Positions 21,234 through 26,762 of a DNA stretch of 26,809 nucleotides are shown piece by piece (the stretch's first letter is position 1; the number at the start of each line of letters is the position of its first letter). The DNA comes from a virus: IMG/VR virus record IMGVR_UViG_3300034062_002455, positions 1 to 26,809 of that record; one strand, written 5' to 3'. Under the pieces are notes generated by a model, which was not told the origin of the DNA, did not search any database, and was given only the letters and a program-made list of their open reading frames with translations. A program made the position numbers and the translations under genes.

Positions 21234-22188
21234 TTTCGACCATCCTTACCGCCTGTGGCAATGTCACCGAGTGCATTGACCCCTCCTTCTGTTGTGTGCT
21301 AGATAGTTTGTCCGTAAAAATGTCACTTACGGTTGGTGTTGGAAAATTCACTTGCCCCCCCCTAGCAGGTATGGGCATGCCCTCAAGCAGCATCCTAAGT
21401 GCCAGCTCAGCCTGTTGTGGAACGACACCGTTACCACATGCTTTTAGTTCTTCGTTTCGGGTCAAACCGACATCTGTTATCCAGCCCTCGGGAACGCCCA
21501 TCATCCACTCTGTAAAGCGACTAGAGAGCCTGTGAGCACCTTCTTTGCCATCAGGCTTCGTAGGGGCGGGTGCGGGTCTGCCTAGGACTTGTTCCCATCT
21601 GCGGATTGCAGGTTCAAACTTTCCCCAGTTAGTCACAGCTTCAAGTCTTGCCTTTGGATTGCCTTCGTCTATCTCTCTCTGACTTGCACCATTAGCCATT
21701 GATGTGCGTGTAGTCGGTAGTAAAACCTCACCGCTATTGAAAATTGCCCTAGCCACGGTGTCTACCTGAACTACCCCATCACGCTTGTGTTCAGCCGTGC
21801 CATCTTTGTGGTCACGAGATGCGGGGGTAGGCATCAGGTTATCTACAACCCGACTTACTTTCAGCCCATTTAGCTTTGCAATGTCCATTGCGTTGTCACG
21901 AATACCGACAGTATTGCCACGCTTACGAGCTTCTTCTTCACCCAAAGCTCCGCCTTCGCCTTGACTAGCTATTGGCGAACGCAGTAATGAAGATTCTGAA
22001 ACGCTGGTGGGGTGCTCCGGCATCGGAAGCTCGAACACCTGCCCATTTTGCATCAAACCCGAGATCGGCCAAGTCCCCAAGAACGGCTCCCATTGCTCGA
22101 ATAGGGTGTCCGTTCCCGATGACTGCCAAATCTTCTTCTGAGTATTCCATTCCATTGTCGGCTTTAGCTGAGAGTAATCCTCTGACAT
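21223..22188 (-). CDS. C-terminal part of a C5-cytosine DNA methyltransferase, out of frame with the N-terminal part
   Basis: The frame is open from 22194 (TTG) or 22188 (ATG, MSEDYSQLKPTMEWN) and gives about 321 residues. It starts with 'FEQWEPFLGTWPISGLMQNG', a stretch I recognise from phage cytosine methylases. It ends with 'LSSRFTEWMMGVPEGWI' and 'LKACGNGVVPQQAELALRML', the equivalent of motifs IX-X. It overlaps the N-terminal gene by about 220 bases in the +1 phase. The product could be a separate subunit, a frameshift fusion or the relic of a broken gene. No Shine-Dalgarno sequence is obvious. Confidence 0.65.
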   Translation of the reverse strand: MSEDYSQLKPTMEWNTQKKIWQSSGTDTLFEQWEPFLGTWPISGLMQNGQVFELPMPEHPTSVSESSLLRSPIASQGEGGALGEEEARKRGNTVGIRDNAMDIAKLNGLKVSRVVDNLMPTPASRDHKDGTAEHKRDGVVQVDTVARAIFNSGEVLLPTTRTSMANGASQREIDEGNPKARLEAVTNWGKFEPAIRRWEQVLGRPAPAPTKPDGKEGAHRLSSRFTEWMMGVPEGWITDVGLTRNEELKACGNGVVPQQAELALRMLLEGMPIPARGGQVNFPTPTVSDIFTDKLSSTQQKEGSMHSVTLPQAVRMVEIEH

Positions 22189-22522
22189 TTTCAATAACTA
22201 CCAATCTTGGTCGGATTTCGTCAATCGCCCTAGCAAACTCCGACCATAGCCCGCTGCGAGTTCCTTCTGTTAGTCCTGCCCGCTTGCCCGCTAGGGACAA
22301 GTCCTGACATGGAAAGCCACCCGTAAGAATGTCTACGGGTTCAAGTTTTGTAAAATCAATTGCTCTGACATCTCTGTAGTTAGGAACGCCAGGAAAGTTC
22401 TTTTCAAGAATTTTTGATGGAGCATCTTCCCATTCGCAATGCCAAGCAACAGTTGCACCTGTCACCTTTGCAACTGCTAAGTCAAGCCCTCCGTAACCAG
22501 AGAAAAGCGAACCTATCTTCAC
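21965..22522 (-). CDS. N-terminal catalytic part of a C5-cytosine DNA methyltransferase
   Basis: A 185-residue protein from a GTG at 22522 overlapping the upstream TGA. It has motif I (LFSGYGGLDLA, residues 6-16), motif IV with the catalytic Cys72 (TGGFPCQDLSLAG), motif VI (ENVRG, 111-115) and motif VIII (QRFRIF, 173-178), then stops at ITAFANS. Motifs IX and X and the recognition domain are missing and appear in the +1 frame downstream. Together they would make a normal methyltransferase of about 450 residues, which would modify phage DNA against host restriction. Confidence 0.8.
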   Translation of the reverse strand: MKIGSLFSGYGGLDLAVAKVTGATVAWHCEWEDAPSKILEKNFPGVPNYRDVRAIDFTKLEPVDILTGGFPCQDLSLAGKRAGLTEGTRSGLWSEFARAIDEIRPRLVVIENVRGLLSAKADNGMEYSEEDLAVIGNGHPIRAMGAVLGDLADLGFDAKWAGVRASDAGAPHQRFRIFITAFANS

Positions 22523-22740
22523 GCTGTAAGGCTCACCTTCTCAAAAGCCTCACGAGCGTTCTTGTCCCTTGCTCCGCCAGCCCATCTGCCAGCGTGAAAG
22601 TAAAGCTTCTTGACCGAATCTAAGCGTTGCTGTTGGAGAAGTTTTTTCTTCTCTTCCTCAAAATTCCGATTCTTTGCTTCTTCGTTTTCTATTGCTATCG
22701 CTCGTAGCCTCATCTTCAAGGCTAATTTTTCGATATTCAT
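22519..22740 (-). CDS. Small basic coiled-coil protein
   Basis: A 73-residue protein (MNIEKLALKMRLRAIAIENE) rich in K, R and E with heptad-like spacing to about residue 50, then 'LYFHAGRWAGGARDKNAREAFEKV'. AGGAGG stands six bases before the ATG. It overlaps the HNH-like gene upstream by 83 bases in another frame; the good ribosome site favours it being real. Function unknown. Confidence 0.55.
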   Translation of the reverse strand: MNIEKLALKMRLRAIAIENEEAKNRNFEEEKKKLLQQQRLDSVKKLYFHAGRWAGGARDKNAREAFEKVSLTA

Positions 22741-23053
22741 GTTTGCCTCCTACAGCATCTAATTGATACCAGATTCCTTGCAGACAGTCAAATACCGGTT
22801 CATCCGTGTTTTCGTATCTGCTTAGTTTGTGTCCATCTATCCGAGCTTGTCTCGCAATCTCGGCATCGCTCTCCATCTGTCCGTTGTAAACCGCACATAC
22901 CAATATGAGGTTGTCCAGTCTGTCCAGAGCTCTTGATCCACCCGAACCACGATTTATCCTGTGATGTGGAACTAGGTAACTTGAAGTCCCACAGTGCCAG
23001 CACCAAAGGTCACGCTTTAGCAGGGCTTCTTTGACCTTCTTTGTCAGGGTCAT
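22658..23053 (-). CDS. HNH-like protein with an incomplete zinc site
   Basis: A 131-residue protein. KRDLWCWHCGTSSYLVPHHRINRGSGG gives the first Cys pair and the HH core, and LDRLDNLILVCAVYNGQMESD gives the Asn and the final helix. In active relatives the later segment reads C-x-x-C-N; here it is CAVYN, so the second zinc pair is incomplete. It may be inactive or use another ligand. The start overlaps the upstream stop. The C-terminal 40 residues overlap the next gene and are highly charged. Confidence 0.65.
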   Translation of the reverse strand: MTLTKKVKEALLKRDLWCWHCGTSSYLVPHHRINRGSGGSRALDRLDNLILVCAVYNGQMESDAEIARQARIDGHKLSRYENTDEPVFDCLQGIWYQLDAVGGKHEYRKISLEDEATSDSNRKRRSKESEF

Positions 23054-23376
23054 AGATTGATATCCATTTGCATCAGCTTGGCTTGTGTCCCAGCAGCCAT
23101 CAGAGCCGTTTCTAGGGCCTTTATTTTGACCTTTATACGATTCACCTTAGCCCGAGCTAAATCACGCTCTAAACGGGCTTGAGAGGCTTCTAAGCGGCTA
23201 ATGGCAGTGCGGTCTGCAACCGTGCCCTGAGACCGAATAAAAGCCTTCTGTTCAAGTGTGTCTAAATCGAACTCTTTTTGGGCTAGGTCTACCTCAGCCT
23301 GATAAAGGGCATCAGCTCCCTTATTGTTCTCCGCCGTCAGTTCTGCGATCTGCTTGGCTATCTCCGATGGATGCAC
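23050..23376 (-). CDS. Coiled-coil protein of the recombination operon
   Basis: A 108-residue protein (MHPSEIAKQIAELTAENNKG) made almost entirely of heptad-like helix rich in A, E, K and R (YQAEVDLAQKEFDLDTLEQ, LEASQARLERDLARAKVNRI). Such proteins commonly follow annealing proteins in actinophage operons; no function is established. It overlaps both neighbours. Confidence 0.6.
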   Translation of the reverse strand: MHPSEIAKQIAELTAENNKGADALYQAEVDLAQKEFDLDTLEQKAFIRSQGTVADRTAISRLEASQARLERDLARAKVNRIKVKIKALETALMAAGTQAKLMQMDINL

Positions 23377-23548
23377 TTAGCTGCTCCATTCGCTCAAGCA
23401 TGTTGATACGCCAGATTTCACTTTCCTCTGCCAGCTTTCGGCTTAGTAGTAACTGACCCGATTCCCTCGCCCGCTGCTGTTTCATCAAACAGTCCTGATA
23501 GGCTTCCTTCAGTTCCTGAAGGCTTGCTGCCTGTATCTGGTAGAGCAT
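23321..23548 (-). CDS. Small helical protein overlapping the annealing-protein gene
   Basis: A 75-residue frame (MLYQIQAASLQELKEAYQDC) that overlaps the end of the annealing-protein gene by 131 bases. An internal ATG at 23485, with AGGA seven bases upstream, would shorten it to 54 residues and halve the overlap. The pattern 'LQELKEAYQDCLMKQQRARESGQLLLSRKLAEESEIWRIN' looks genuinely coding. The start cannot be settled from sequence alone. Confidence 0.5.
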   Translation of the reverse strand: MLYQIQAASLQELKEAYQDCLMKQQRARESGQLLLSRKLAEESEIWRINMLERMEQLSASIGDSQADRRTDGGEQ

Positions 23549-24032
23549 TAGCCCTTTCCTTTATGTAATCCAGCACGGAGGTAGTTACTCTTTTCGCCTT
23601 GGCTTGTGCCCAGAGGCTACGGAGTGCTTCCTTGTCATTCAGGCTATCAGCATCAGCCTTCCAATCTCTTTCGCCCATCGAGCTGAGAGCTTCTACGGCA
23701 TTGAACTTCTCTACCTTCTCCATCTCCTCACGGCTAGGGCGTTTCAAGCCGGAGTAAATATAATTCGCCAAACAGCGACCAATCGAACTCGTCTCACATC
23801 GTTCAAGGGCAAATGGGTCTGAGTTAGCCTCACTTGCCCAGCCAGTTGTCTTAGGCAGGTCTGTTGCCTGATCTCCAGCGGTCAGATAAAGCCGTGTCTC
23901 AATCACCCATAGCGATGAATCCTTGGTGTGGTTGACGGTGACGATACGGGCATCCTTTGCCTCATCTGATGCCCAGAAACTACGAAGTCTCTCTTCAACA
24001 GTTGCATACTGTGATAAATCGAATCTAGCCAT
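23418..24032 (-). CDS. Erf-like single-strand annealing protein
   Basis: A 204-residue protein starting MARFDLSQYATVEERLRSFW. The conserved core is 'ALERCETSSIGRCLANYIY' (about residues 75-93), equivalent to the 'ALENAETSAIGRALA' signature of Erf/Rad52-type annealing proteins. SREEMEKVEKFNA follows, then a flexible Gly/Ser tail (GSVTTKPKAGRGK). It would anneal ssDNA left by the exonuclease encoded just upstream. AGGAGG stands six bases before the ATG. Confidence 0.75.
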   Translation of the reverse strand: MARFDLSQYATVEERLRSFWASDEAKDARIVTVNHTKDSSLWVIETRLYLTAGDQATDLPKTTGWASEANSDPFALERCETSSIGRCLANYIYSGLKRPSREEMEKVEKFNAVEALSSMGERDWKADADSLNDKEALRSLWAQAKAKRVTTSVLDYIKERANALPDTGSKPSGTEGSLSGLFDETAAGEGIGSVTTKPKAGRGK

Positions 24033-24041
24033 TGCTTCCTC

Positions 24042-24923
24042 CTACTTGTGAATCACTAGATAAGGCACGCCATCTCTGCGGGCTTGCCTAGTTGCTACTT
24101 TGATTTTCTGTCCATCTTTCAGAACAAAACCTGTCTTTGCGTATTGCATTGTGTCAAGAACCATGGATTTCAGCAAGTTGACTTGCGACTGAGATTCCTC
24201 AAGCATCACCTGAGCGTTCTTGAGCTGTAGTCCCAAAGTCCCCAGCTCTACCTCCGTGTCGTCAATCTGCGGGTGCTGTTGGCGAACTGTCTGGTAGGTG
24301 CTCTCTGACCCATCCCATTCTGGGCGGGTGCCATCTGTAAGGCTCTTGTGGAACATCGTGGCGTAGTCAGCCTGGGTGAGCTGCACAAACTCGTCAGCTT
24401 CGACCTCATACTCAAACCAATCCATGCCGGCGACAGCTACGACAATCGCCTTGCTCACGCCCATTACATGCATGTAGTGCTGCACCTGACAGGCATAGTG
24501 TGCGGGCAGAGCATCCCAGTTGTAGCGAGCAGTCTTGACCTCAATGACAATCCACTCGCCTGTTTCTTTGTTACGAGCCATTGCGTCAGGGTTTGCGTGC
24601 ATGAATTCAAACTCTTTAGACACGAATGATCCTGCACGGTAAATCTCTAGCTCAGGGTGCTGTTGACCGAATAGCTTGAGGATGGGCTCCTCAAAGGCTT
24701 TGCCCAACCGAATTGCCCAGTTCTCCTGAAAGCTGTTGGGGATAAGTTCTAGCTTCTTGGCCCATAGCGTGTAGGCACTCTCCCAAGGGTTTAGCCCCAT
24801 GATTGTGCCTATCTCTGACCCGCCGATTGAGTGCTTGCGGGCCTCGTGCCACTCAGGGCTGTCTGATTCAAAGTTTCCTAGGTGTGTAGCCTGTGGAAAG
24901 TTCTCGGGTGTTACATATTCCAA
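24042..24923 (-). CDS. YqaJ-type phage recombination exonuclease
   Basis: A 293-residue protein with the YqaJ pattern: SIGGSEIGTIMGLNPWESAY (32-51), HANPDAM (Asp113), WIVIEVKTA (Glu128, Lys130) and CQVQHYMHVMG (Gln146, Gln148). It is a lambda-exonuclease-like 5'-3' nuclease that works with the annealing protein just downstream. The start is TTG at 24923 with AGGAGG five bases upstream. It is the first gene of the leftward DNA-metabolism operon, diverging from whiB. Two motif copies lie inside (24666, 24717). Confidence 0.9.
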   Translation of the reverse strand: MEYVTPENFPQATHLGNFESDSPEWHEARKHSIGGSEIGTIMGLNPWESAYTLWAKKLELIPNSFQENWAIRLGKAFEEPILKLFGQQHPELEIYRAGSFVSKEFEFMHANPDAMARNKETGEWIVIEVKTARYNWDALPAHYACQVQHYMHVMGVSKAIVVAVAGMDWFEYEVEADEFVQLTQADYATMFHKSLTDGTRPEWDGSESTYQTVRQQHPQIDDTEVELGTLGLQLKNAQVMLEESQSQVNLLKSMVLDTMQYAKTGFVLKDGQKIKVATRQARRDGVPYLVIHK

Positions 24924-24924
24924 T

Positions 24925-24953
24925 TTGTCCTCCTATGACTTAGTGACTAACAT
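24925..24953 (+). promoter_or_regulatory. Sigma-70-type promoter of whiB
   Basis: TTGTCC (24925-24930), a 17-bp spacer and TAACAT (24948-24953) on the plus strand. It lies just before the AGGTGG ribosome site of whiB and overlaps the start of the divergent exonuclease gene, so the two units may interfere. Confidence 0.5.
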
Positions 24954-24972
24954 ACACATAGGTGGTGACATT

Positions 24973-25227
24973 TTGAAAGAATCTCAGAAGAAATACATGA
25001 AGCTCCAGTGGGCAATCAAGAAGAATGGCGGGGTTGTCTGTGAGCAGGTGCCTCACATTTTCTTTCCCGAAGATTCCTATAACACCGATAACGGCTACTT
25101 TGCCGAGAAGAAGCTTGCTCTAAAGATTTGTTCCCAGTGCCCTGTTCAGCAGCTTTGTGCTGATTATGCGATGACGGCTCGTGAGCCCTACGGCATCTGG
25201 GGTGGCACTACTCCTACTGATAGATAA
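24973..25227 (+). CDS. whiB: WhiB-family iron-sulfur transcriptional regulator
   Basis: An 84-residue protein, the only plus-strand gene in the window. Four Cys residues (23, 53, 56, 62) in C...CSQCPVQQLC hold a [4Fe-4S] cluster in this family. GIWGG (74-78) is the diagnostic turn that packs against the domain-4 region of the housekeeping sigma factor. The C-terminal basic tail is very short (TTPTDR), so DNA contact may be weak. The start is TTG at 24973 with AGGTGG seven bases upstream; an ATG nine codons on is possible. Phage WhiB proteins such as TM4 WhiB act on host whiB genes and superinfection. A minus-strand promoter downstream could produce antisense RNA. Confidence 0.9.
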   Translation: MKESQKKYMKLQWAIKKNGGVVCEQVPHIFFPEDSYNTDNGYFAEKKLALKICSQCPVQQLCADYAMTAREPYGIWGGTTPTDR

Positions 25228-25228
25228 G

Positions 25229-25300
25229 CGAAACCCCCTAGGAAAAGTGAAAAACCTAGGGGGCTTCTGCTAACTAACTAGAAGGAGAGCAACACTCTCC
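25229..25300 (-). ncRNA. Predicted ~70-nt small RNA between whiB and the lysis genes
   Basis: A strong minus-strand promoter (25333-25306) should start RNA near 25300. The RNA would begin with a hairpin GGAGAG-TGTTG-CTCTCC (25300-25284), followed by a single-stranded CUUCUAGUUAGUUAG stretch, and end in the terminator at 25263-25229. Its length would be about 72 nt with no room for a protein. CUCCUUCU in and after the first stem is complementary to Shine-Dalgarno sequences. If the terminator is leaky, the same promoter would read antisense through whiB into the recombination operon. Confidence 0.5.
25231..25267. terminator. Bidirectional terminator of whiB and the small RNA
   Basis: CCCCCTAGG (25234-25242) pairs perfectly with CCTAGGGGG (25255-25263), a 9-bp stem with a 12-base A-rich loop. 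The minus-strand tail is TTTCGCTT and the plus-strand tail CTTCTG, so termination should be better on the minus strand. Confidence 0.8.
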
Positions 25301-25305
25301 AGATA

Positions 25306-25333
25306 AGTATACGACCAACCGAATGTTTGTCAA
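25306..25333 (-). promoter_or_regulatory. Near-consensus minus-strand promoter containing the ATTCGGTT motif
   Basis: TTGACA (25333-25328), a 16-bp spacer and TATACT (25311-25306). The spacer contains ATTCGGTT (25324-25317), one of 30 copies of the dispersed motif. A protein bound there would cover the promoter. This is the best promoter in the window and the only one with a perfect -35. Confidence 0.8.
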
Positions 25334-25334
25334 A

Positions 25335-25362
25335 TAAGAAACCCCCGCCATTTAGACGGGGG
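25335..25362 (-). terminator. Terminator of the lysis operon
   Basis: CCCCCG (25342-25347) pairs with CGGGGG (25357-25362), with a 9-base loop. The minus-strand tail is TTTCTTATTT. It stands about 70 bases after the last lysis gene and directly before the strong promoter, insulating the two. Confidence 0.8.
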
Positions 25363-25433
25363 CTACTCGGCTTAGCTAGGAGGCTTATGGACAAGCGAAC
25401 AAGGATGTCGAATAACAGCCGAGCAAGACTAGC

Positions 25434-25631
25434 TTAGTCCTTTTTGAAAGCAACTGAGGTCAGGATTGAAAGAAATCCGGCACCCAGTGAAACCGAAGCC
25501 AAGCTTACCCAATCAATCGTAAACAGGCCCATAGATCCTGTTCCTAGGAAAGCTATTGCCGACTGAGCTACGGTCTTTACAGCTCGCTCTCCTGCATAAT
25601 CTCTCCAAAATGCAACGCTAAATATCTTCAT
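25434..25631 (-). CDS. Holin (r1t type)
   Basis: A 65-residue protein (MKIFSVAFWRDYAGERAVKT). The pattern 'FWRDYAGERAVKTVAQSAIAFLG...GLFTIDWVSLASVSLGAGFLSILTSVA' is typical of r1t-like holins: two transmembrane segments (about residues 20-35 and 41-60) linked by a short turn, with charged ends. It should permeabilise the membrane at the time of lysis. It overlaps the preceding gene by 14 bases. Confidence 0.8.
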   Translation of the reverse strand: MKIFSVAFWRDYAGERAVKTVAQSAIAFLGTGSMGLFTIDWVSLASVSLGAGFLSILTSVAFKKD

Positions 25632-25839
25632 TGTCCCGCTTCCTTATCTTTACATCTTCGTATGTAGCAAATGCAGTATAAGCGGTGAGGATTATAGAAA
25701 TCAAGGCAACTCCGCCGATTATCAGTTCCCTGCTAACCGAACTGTCAGAGGCGTAGGTAGCTGCACCGAAAAGAATCATTAGGGCAGACAACGCAAAGCT
25801 CATGTAAATAAGCCTACGGCGATGCTTCCAACTAGGCAT
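25618..25839 (-). CDS. Small two-segment membrane protein of the lysis cassette
   Basis: A 73-residue protein with a basic N-terminus (MPSWKHRRRLIYMSFALSAL), two hydrophobic segments (about 11-30 and 39-58) and a charged tail (EDVKIRKRDNEDI). It lies between endolysin and holin, so a second holin or antiholin is likely. It overlaps the endolysin end by eight bases. No family recognised with certainty. Confidence 0.6.
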   Translation of the reverse strand: MPSWKHRRRLIYMSFALSALMILFGAATYASDSSVSRELIIGGVALISIILTAYTAFATYEDVKIRKRDNEDI

Positions 25840-26254
25840 CTAGTCGCTCGTCAATAAACTTCTCAGGGTCAAAGACGGTGCCGAAGAATACTGAATTGAC
25901 CCTAGGGCCGATAGTCAGGTGCAGGTGAGCCCCCTTGCTCGCTGATCCCGTGTTGCCTACTTTGCCGACTGTCTGGCTTTGAGTGATGATTGTCCCAGGC
26001 TTTAGCTTCGGCTCTTCTTGCAGGTGGCAGTAGCCAATGTAAACAACTTTGTCATTGACCGAATCCCAGGCAGTCTGCACCAGCACCCAACCCAGAATGC
26101 TTGACCACTTGACAACCTGCACCGTTCCACCGCTAACGGCGGGAATGCGTGTGCCTTCTTTTGGTGCGTAGTCCAGCCCACGGTGCGGGATAACACGGCC
26201 CTTGATTGCACCGAATCGAGAGGTAATTGTCTTTTTAGAGAAGGGATGTCTCAT
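25832..26254 (-). CDS. M23-family endopeptidase (endolysin)
   Basis: A 140-residue protein from the ATG at 26254, which overlaps the upstream TGA (ATGA). The longer frame to 26332 overlaps the neighbour and is unlikely. Zinc ligands and active site are visible: H24 and D28 (PHRGLDYAP), H77 (YCHL) and H110/H112 (GAHLHLTIG). It should cleave peptidoglycan cross-bridges. There is no signal peptide and no separate wall-binding domain, so this is a minimal enzyme that needs a holin. Two motif copies lie inside (26058, 26210). Confidence 0.88.
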   Translation of the reverse strand: MRHPFSKKTITSRFGAIKGRVIPHRGLDYAPKEGTRIPAVSGGTVQVVKWSSILGWVLVQTAWDSVNDKVVYIGYCHLQEEPKLKPGTIITQSQTVGKVGNTGSASKGAHLHLTIGPRVNSVFFGTVFDPEKFIDERLDA

Positions 26255-26499
26255 CGGATCAAAGCCCAGAGAGCTGCAATGAAACCTGTAATGCCCGAAC
26301 CGAGTGCGGTAAAGACAAGCTTCTCGATCCACTCCATGCGAGCGAGTTTCTGCTCTACTCGATTCATGCGGGCAGGCAAGTCTTTTAGGTTCTTTAGGTC
26401 TGAAACAATCTCAATCTGTATAGCCTGAAGCTCAAGTAGCTTTTCATAAATCTGAGCTTGTGTAATCCTGACGGATCCGCTTGATGTTTCCTCAGCCAT
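26251..26499 (-). CDS. XhlA-like membrane-anchored protein of the lysis cassette
   Basis: An 82-residue protein starting MAEETSSGSVRITQAQIYEK. Residues 12-58 are a coiled coil (YEKLLELQAIQIEIVSDLKN..., ARMNRVEQKLARMEWIEKL). One C-terminal transmembrane segment follows (VFTALGSGITGFIAALWALI). This is the plan of XhlA-type haemolysin/holin helpers. It lies just before the endopeptidase and probably assists or times lysis. Confidence 0.65.
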   Translation of the reverse strand: MAEETSSGSVRITQAQIYEKLLELQAIQIEIVSDLKNLKDLPARMNRVEQKLARMEWIEKLVFTALGSGITGFIAALWALIR

Positions 26500-26501
26500 G
26501 A

Positions 26502-26750
26502 CTAGCCTAGAAGTGCGAGTATCTCGGCCTCTGATAGACCTAGTGCTTCGAGCTTTACCTTTGCACTTTCTTTGTTTGCCTGTTTCTGAGCCTCGGCAGC
26601 TTCTCTCTCAGCCTGTTCGATAGCGGCTTGTGCGGCTTGTGCCTCACGCTCAGCTATCTCAGCATCGGTTAGGGGAATAATTTGCACCTTGTCAGGGTGG
26701 CCTTCGGGAAGGCTGCAATCTACAACTAGGCGTGTTGGTCTGTCTGTCAT
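26502..26750 (-). CDS. Small Ala/Glu-rich protein downstream of the tail genes
   Basis: An 82-residue protein with a beta-like start (MTDRPTRLVVDCSLPEG...IIPLTDAEIAERE), then a long A/E/Q helix and 'KLEALGLSEAEILALLG'. Proteins with 'PLTxxEIAxREA...KLxALGLTEAE' usually follow minor tail genes in actinophages; their function is unclear. TAGAAT lies six bases before the ATG with no Shine-Dalgarno sequence, so it is probably the leaderless first gene of the lysis transcript. Confidence 0.65.
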   Translation of the reverse strand: MTDRPTRLVVDCSLPEGHPDKVQIIPLTDAEIAEREAQAAQAAIEQAEREAAEAQKQANKESAKVKLEALGLSEAEILALLG

Positions 26751-26762
26751 GTTTTTATTCTA
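26751..26762 (-). promoter_or_regulatory. Leaderless -10 box before the lysis genes
   Basis: Minus strand TAGAAT (26762-26757), AAAAAC and the ATG at 26750. The hexamer and spacing are the same as at 250-236. A -35 may lie in GTTACAG (just upstream), but it is weak. Confidence 0.5.

Larger units (their letters stand above)
170..26216 (-). repeat. Dispersed one-orientation motif ATTCGGT (30 copies)
   Basis: Plus-strand ACCGAAT begins at 171, 1083, 1173, 2394, 2815, 3942, 4070, 5762, 6005, 8017, 8137, 9178, 9835, 10182, 11494, 15230, 15249, 15273, 15670, 15738, 15854, 19600, 20950, 22613, 23232, 24666, 24717, 25318, 26058 and 26210. The base before it is A in 20 copies and G in 7. I found no ATTCGGT on the plus strand. 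Chance alone predicts about 1.6 copies per strand. Confidence 0.85.

Noticed and set aside
25228-25433. A tRNA or tmRNA in the whiB-holin gap
   Set aside because: The hairpins present are two terminators and one short stem; no cloverleaf or tRNA-like ends are visible.
15661-26216. ACCGAAT motifs as codon bias for D-S-V or F-G peptides
   Set aside because: The coding copies use three different reading phases and four copies are non-coding, so a peptide or codon preference does not account for them.
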